Assembly (NCBI RefSeq): GCF_003945595.2
Contig: NW_024105087.1
Location: 3,973,001 to 4,037,000, forward strand
From: Pipra filicauda
Taxonomy: Eukaryota; Chordata; Aves; Passeriformes; Pipridae
DNA: 64,000 bases
Direction of reading: 5' to 3'
In this document: piece after piece, positions 62,469-64,000 of the stretch
Numbering within the stretch: position 1 is the first letter of the stretch
Layout of the letters: each line of letters opens with the position of its first letter
Notes under the pieces: model-generated
Told to the model about the DNA's origin: nothing
The model's input: the letters and a program-made list of their open reading frames with translations, nothing else
The model's database searches: none
Position numbers and translations under genes: made by a program

Positions 62469-64000
62469 CTGAATAAAAATATACAAACCAAGCAAACAGT
62501 TAAAAATCAGGGTCAACGAGAAAAAATTTCGGTATTTTTTTTTAAAGACCTGATTCTCTGTTCTGGTACTAGCAGTGGGAGAAATTGTGTGCTAAGGGGA
62601 TCGCGCTTTTCCTCAGAAAAACCAATAAGCATAGAGATGATACGTTACATTACAGAAAAATACAGTGCTATTTGCTATCATTTCATATAACTGCCTTCAG
62701 AGATCTTCTACAAGGTTGAATAATAGTCCTTGAGAATTCCTGAAGCATGAACCTGGCAAAATTAGCTTGCTGAAGAGCTTATCACAGGCAGCATCTGATG
62801 GTGTCTTTTTGTGTTTCTAGCTGATTCAGACTTCCCCATTTTATGCTGGGAAGACTAACCTGAACAAGTTTTATGTCACACATTAGGACATGTATAATAA
62901 TTCTGCAAAAGTATTACCTCTGCCTACAAATTCAGTTTTACTCTGCTGGCTTTTTGTTTCCATATTTTCATGGAATCATATTTGGATTATGCATTTGGGA
63001 TGCTTATTTAAGCACCTGAACATCAGGAAAGACTTTTTCACTATGAGAGTGGCCAAGCGCTTGCACAGGTTGCCCAGAGAGGTTGTGGAGTCTCCATCAC
63101 TGGACATACTCAGAAGCTGTCTGGACATTGTCCTGGGAAACTGGATGCAGGTGTCCCTGCTTGAGCCCTGGGCTGGACTCCAGAGGTCCCTTCCAAACTC
63201 AGCCTTTCTGTAGGTGATTCTGTAAAATGTACGCACAAAGGAAATTCTAGTTCAGCTGACTTCAAATATTGCAGATGTTGGGTTTTTTTTGTTGGGCTTC
63301 TTGTTGTCAAGTCTTATGTAATGCAACTGTTTCTGCCACTCTACAAAATATTTTGGATATCCAGTAGCCTTTTATTTTGTTTACAAAAGAACAGCATTAT
63401 CTTCCTTAACAAAGGAGTAATTGTGGTGTTCCTTCTGCAGTGTCAAGTGTGTCAAAGATTTAAGTGTTTTAACTTAAGTGTGCCCTAACTGTTGATTTTT
63501 TACTATGTTTTTTTTAGATATTTACTGTTTGTTTGGTTTTAAATTTAGCTGTGTGTCATCATACTGACATTTGCTGTCTGAATTCAGCAGATAGAGACTG
63601 ACAGGATCATCACAAGGCTACAGTTTCCCAGTAGAAGTACCGTGTTCTGTCTCTGCTGTAGGCTTCATTGCACAGGAATAAGTTTAGAAAAGAATGTCAG
63701 GATCTCCCAAGTGTTCTAATCAAGTAATTGAATTGGAGCATCATGGTAAATTAAATTAATTAGTGACAAATACAAAATTACTCATTCTCGAGGAAAAAAA
63801 TCTGAACTACTGGCATACATTCCTAAGCTTGATATTTGCAGGACAAAGATTCTAATACTTTTCTGGAGAGCTTTGAGAAAGCTTGGCTAAGTGTCCAGCT
63901 GGAATCCAAACAAACCAAACCAAAATTGTATTAGACAGAATAGAAAATAACATTGTTCACAATACTAACATCAGTATTACACCCCCAATTATGTGCAAAT
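62469..64000 (-). other. HHIP: Upstream HHIP intron (partial)
   Basis: Runs off the window. It contains one CR1 copy (63018-63226) and otherwise AT-rich sequence. No further HHIP exon could be found before the edge. Confidence 0.75.
63018..63226 (+). repeat. CR1 LINE fragment, intronic
   Basis: ACATCAGGAAAGACTTTTTC, then TTGCCCAGAGAGGTTGTGGA and GGACTCCAGAGGTCCCTTCC, ending ...GTAGGTGATTCTGTAAAAT. This is the CR1 3' end with a degenerate tail. It is inserted antisense to HHIP in the intron. Confidence 0.9.

Noticed and set aside
1..64000. tRNA, rRNA, CRISPR array, bacterial operon or integrated phage
   Set aside because: Nothing in the window supports these; spliced exons, CR1 LINEs and an LTR show it is vertebrate nuclear DNA.

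Overview
The window looks like bird nuclear DNA. It carries about ten CR1 LINE fragments ending in the ATTCTATGATTCTGTGAT-type tail, one long avian-type solo LTR, very little simple repeat, and an AT-rich background. Only one protein-coding gene can be supported: the last two coding exons of HHIP (hedgehog-interacting protein) on the minus strand at the right end (62320-62468 and 59939-60132). They join in phase across a 2.2 kb intron. The rest is about 58 kb of sequence lying 3' of HHIP.

Layout, left to right. 1-28.5 kb is single-copy intergenic DNA with two CR1 copies (3708-4246, 19048-19497), short hairpins and a small tandem repeat, and stretches that read like conserved non-coding DNA. 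28529-29657 is a solo LTR on the minus strand. 31.5-42.0 kb holds six CR1 pieces in both orientations, a consensus-perfect CTCF motif (37694-37707) and a 26-bp tandem duplication. 44037-44845 is the most unusual item: a decayed Ty3/Gypsy-type reverse transcriptase-RNase H fragment with a YIDD box. 47109-47600 is another CR1. 52.8-57.3 kb holds a cluster of very old amniote-type repeats (a MIR-like SINE and palindromic elements). 58.6-59.9 kb is the likely HHIP 3' UTR. From 59939 to the right edge are HHIP exons and introns, with one intronic CR1.

HHIP is a known direct target and negative-feedback inhibitor of Hedgehog signalling. Three perfect GLI 9-mers (TGGGTGGTC at 4904, 18967 and 38673) lie in its 3' flank, more than I expect by chance at this base composition. 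The flank may therefore hold Hedgehog-responsive regulatory DNA. This is inference; no binding or conservation data can be seen from the sequence. Most open frames in the window are chance frames or lie inside repeats and are not annotated as genes. From the known vertebrate gene order (HHIP then ANAPC10) the left edge probably points towards ANAPC10, but no ANAPC10 exon is visible.
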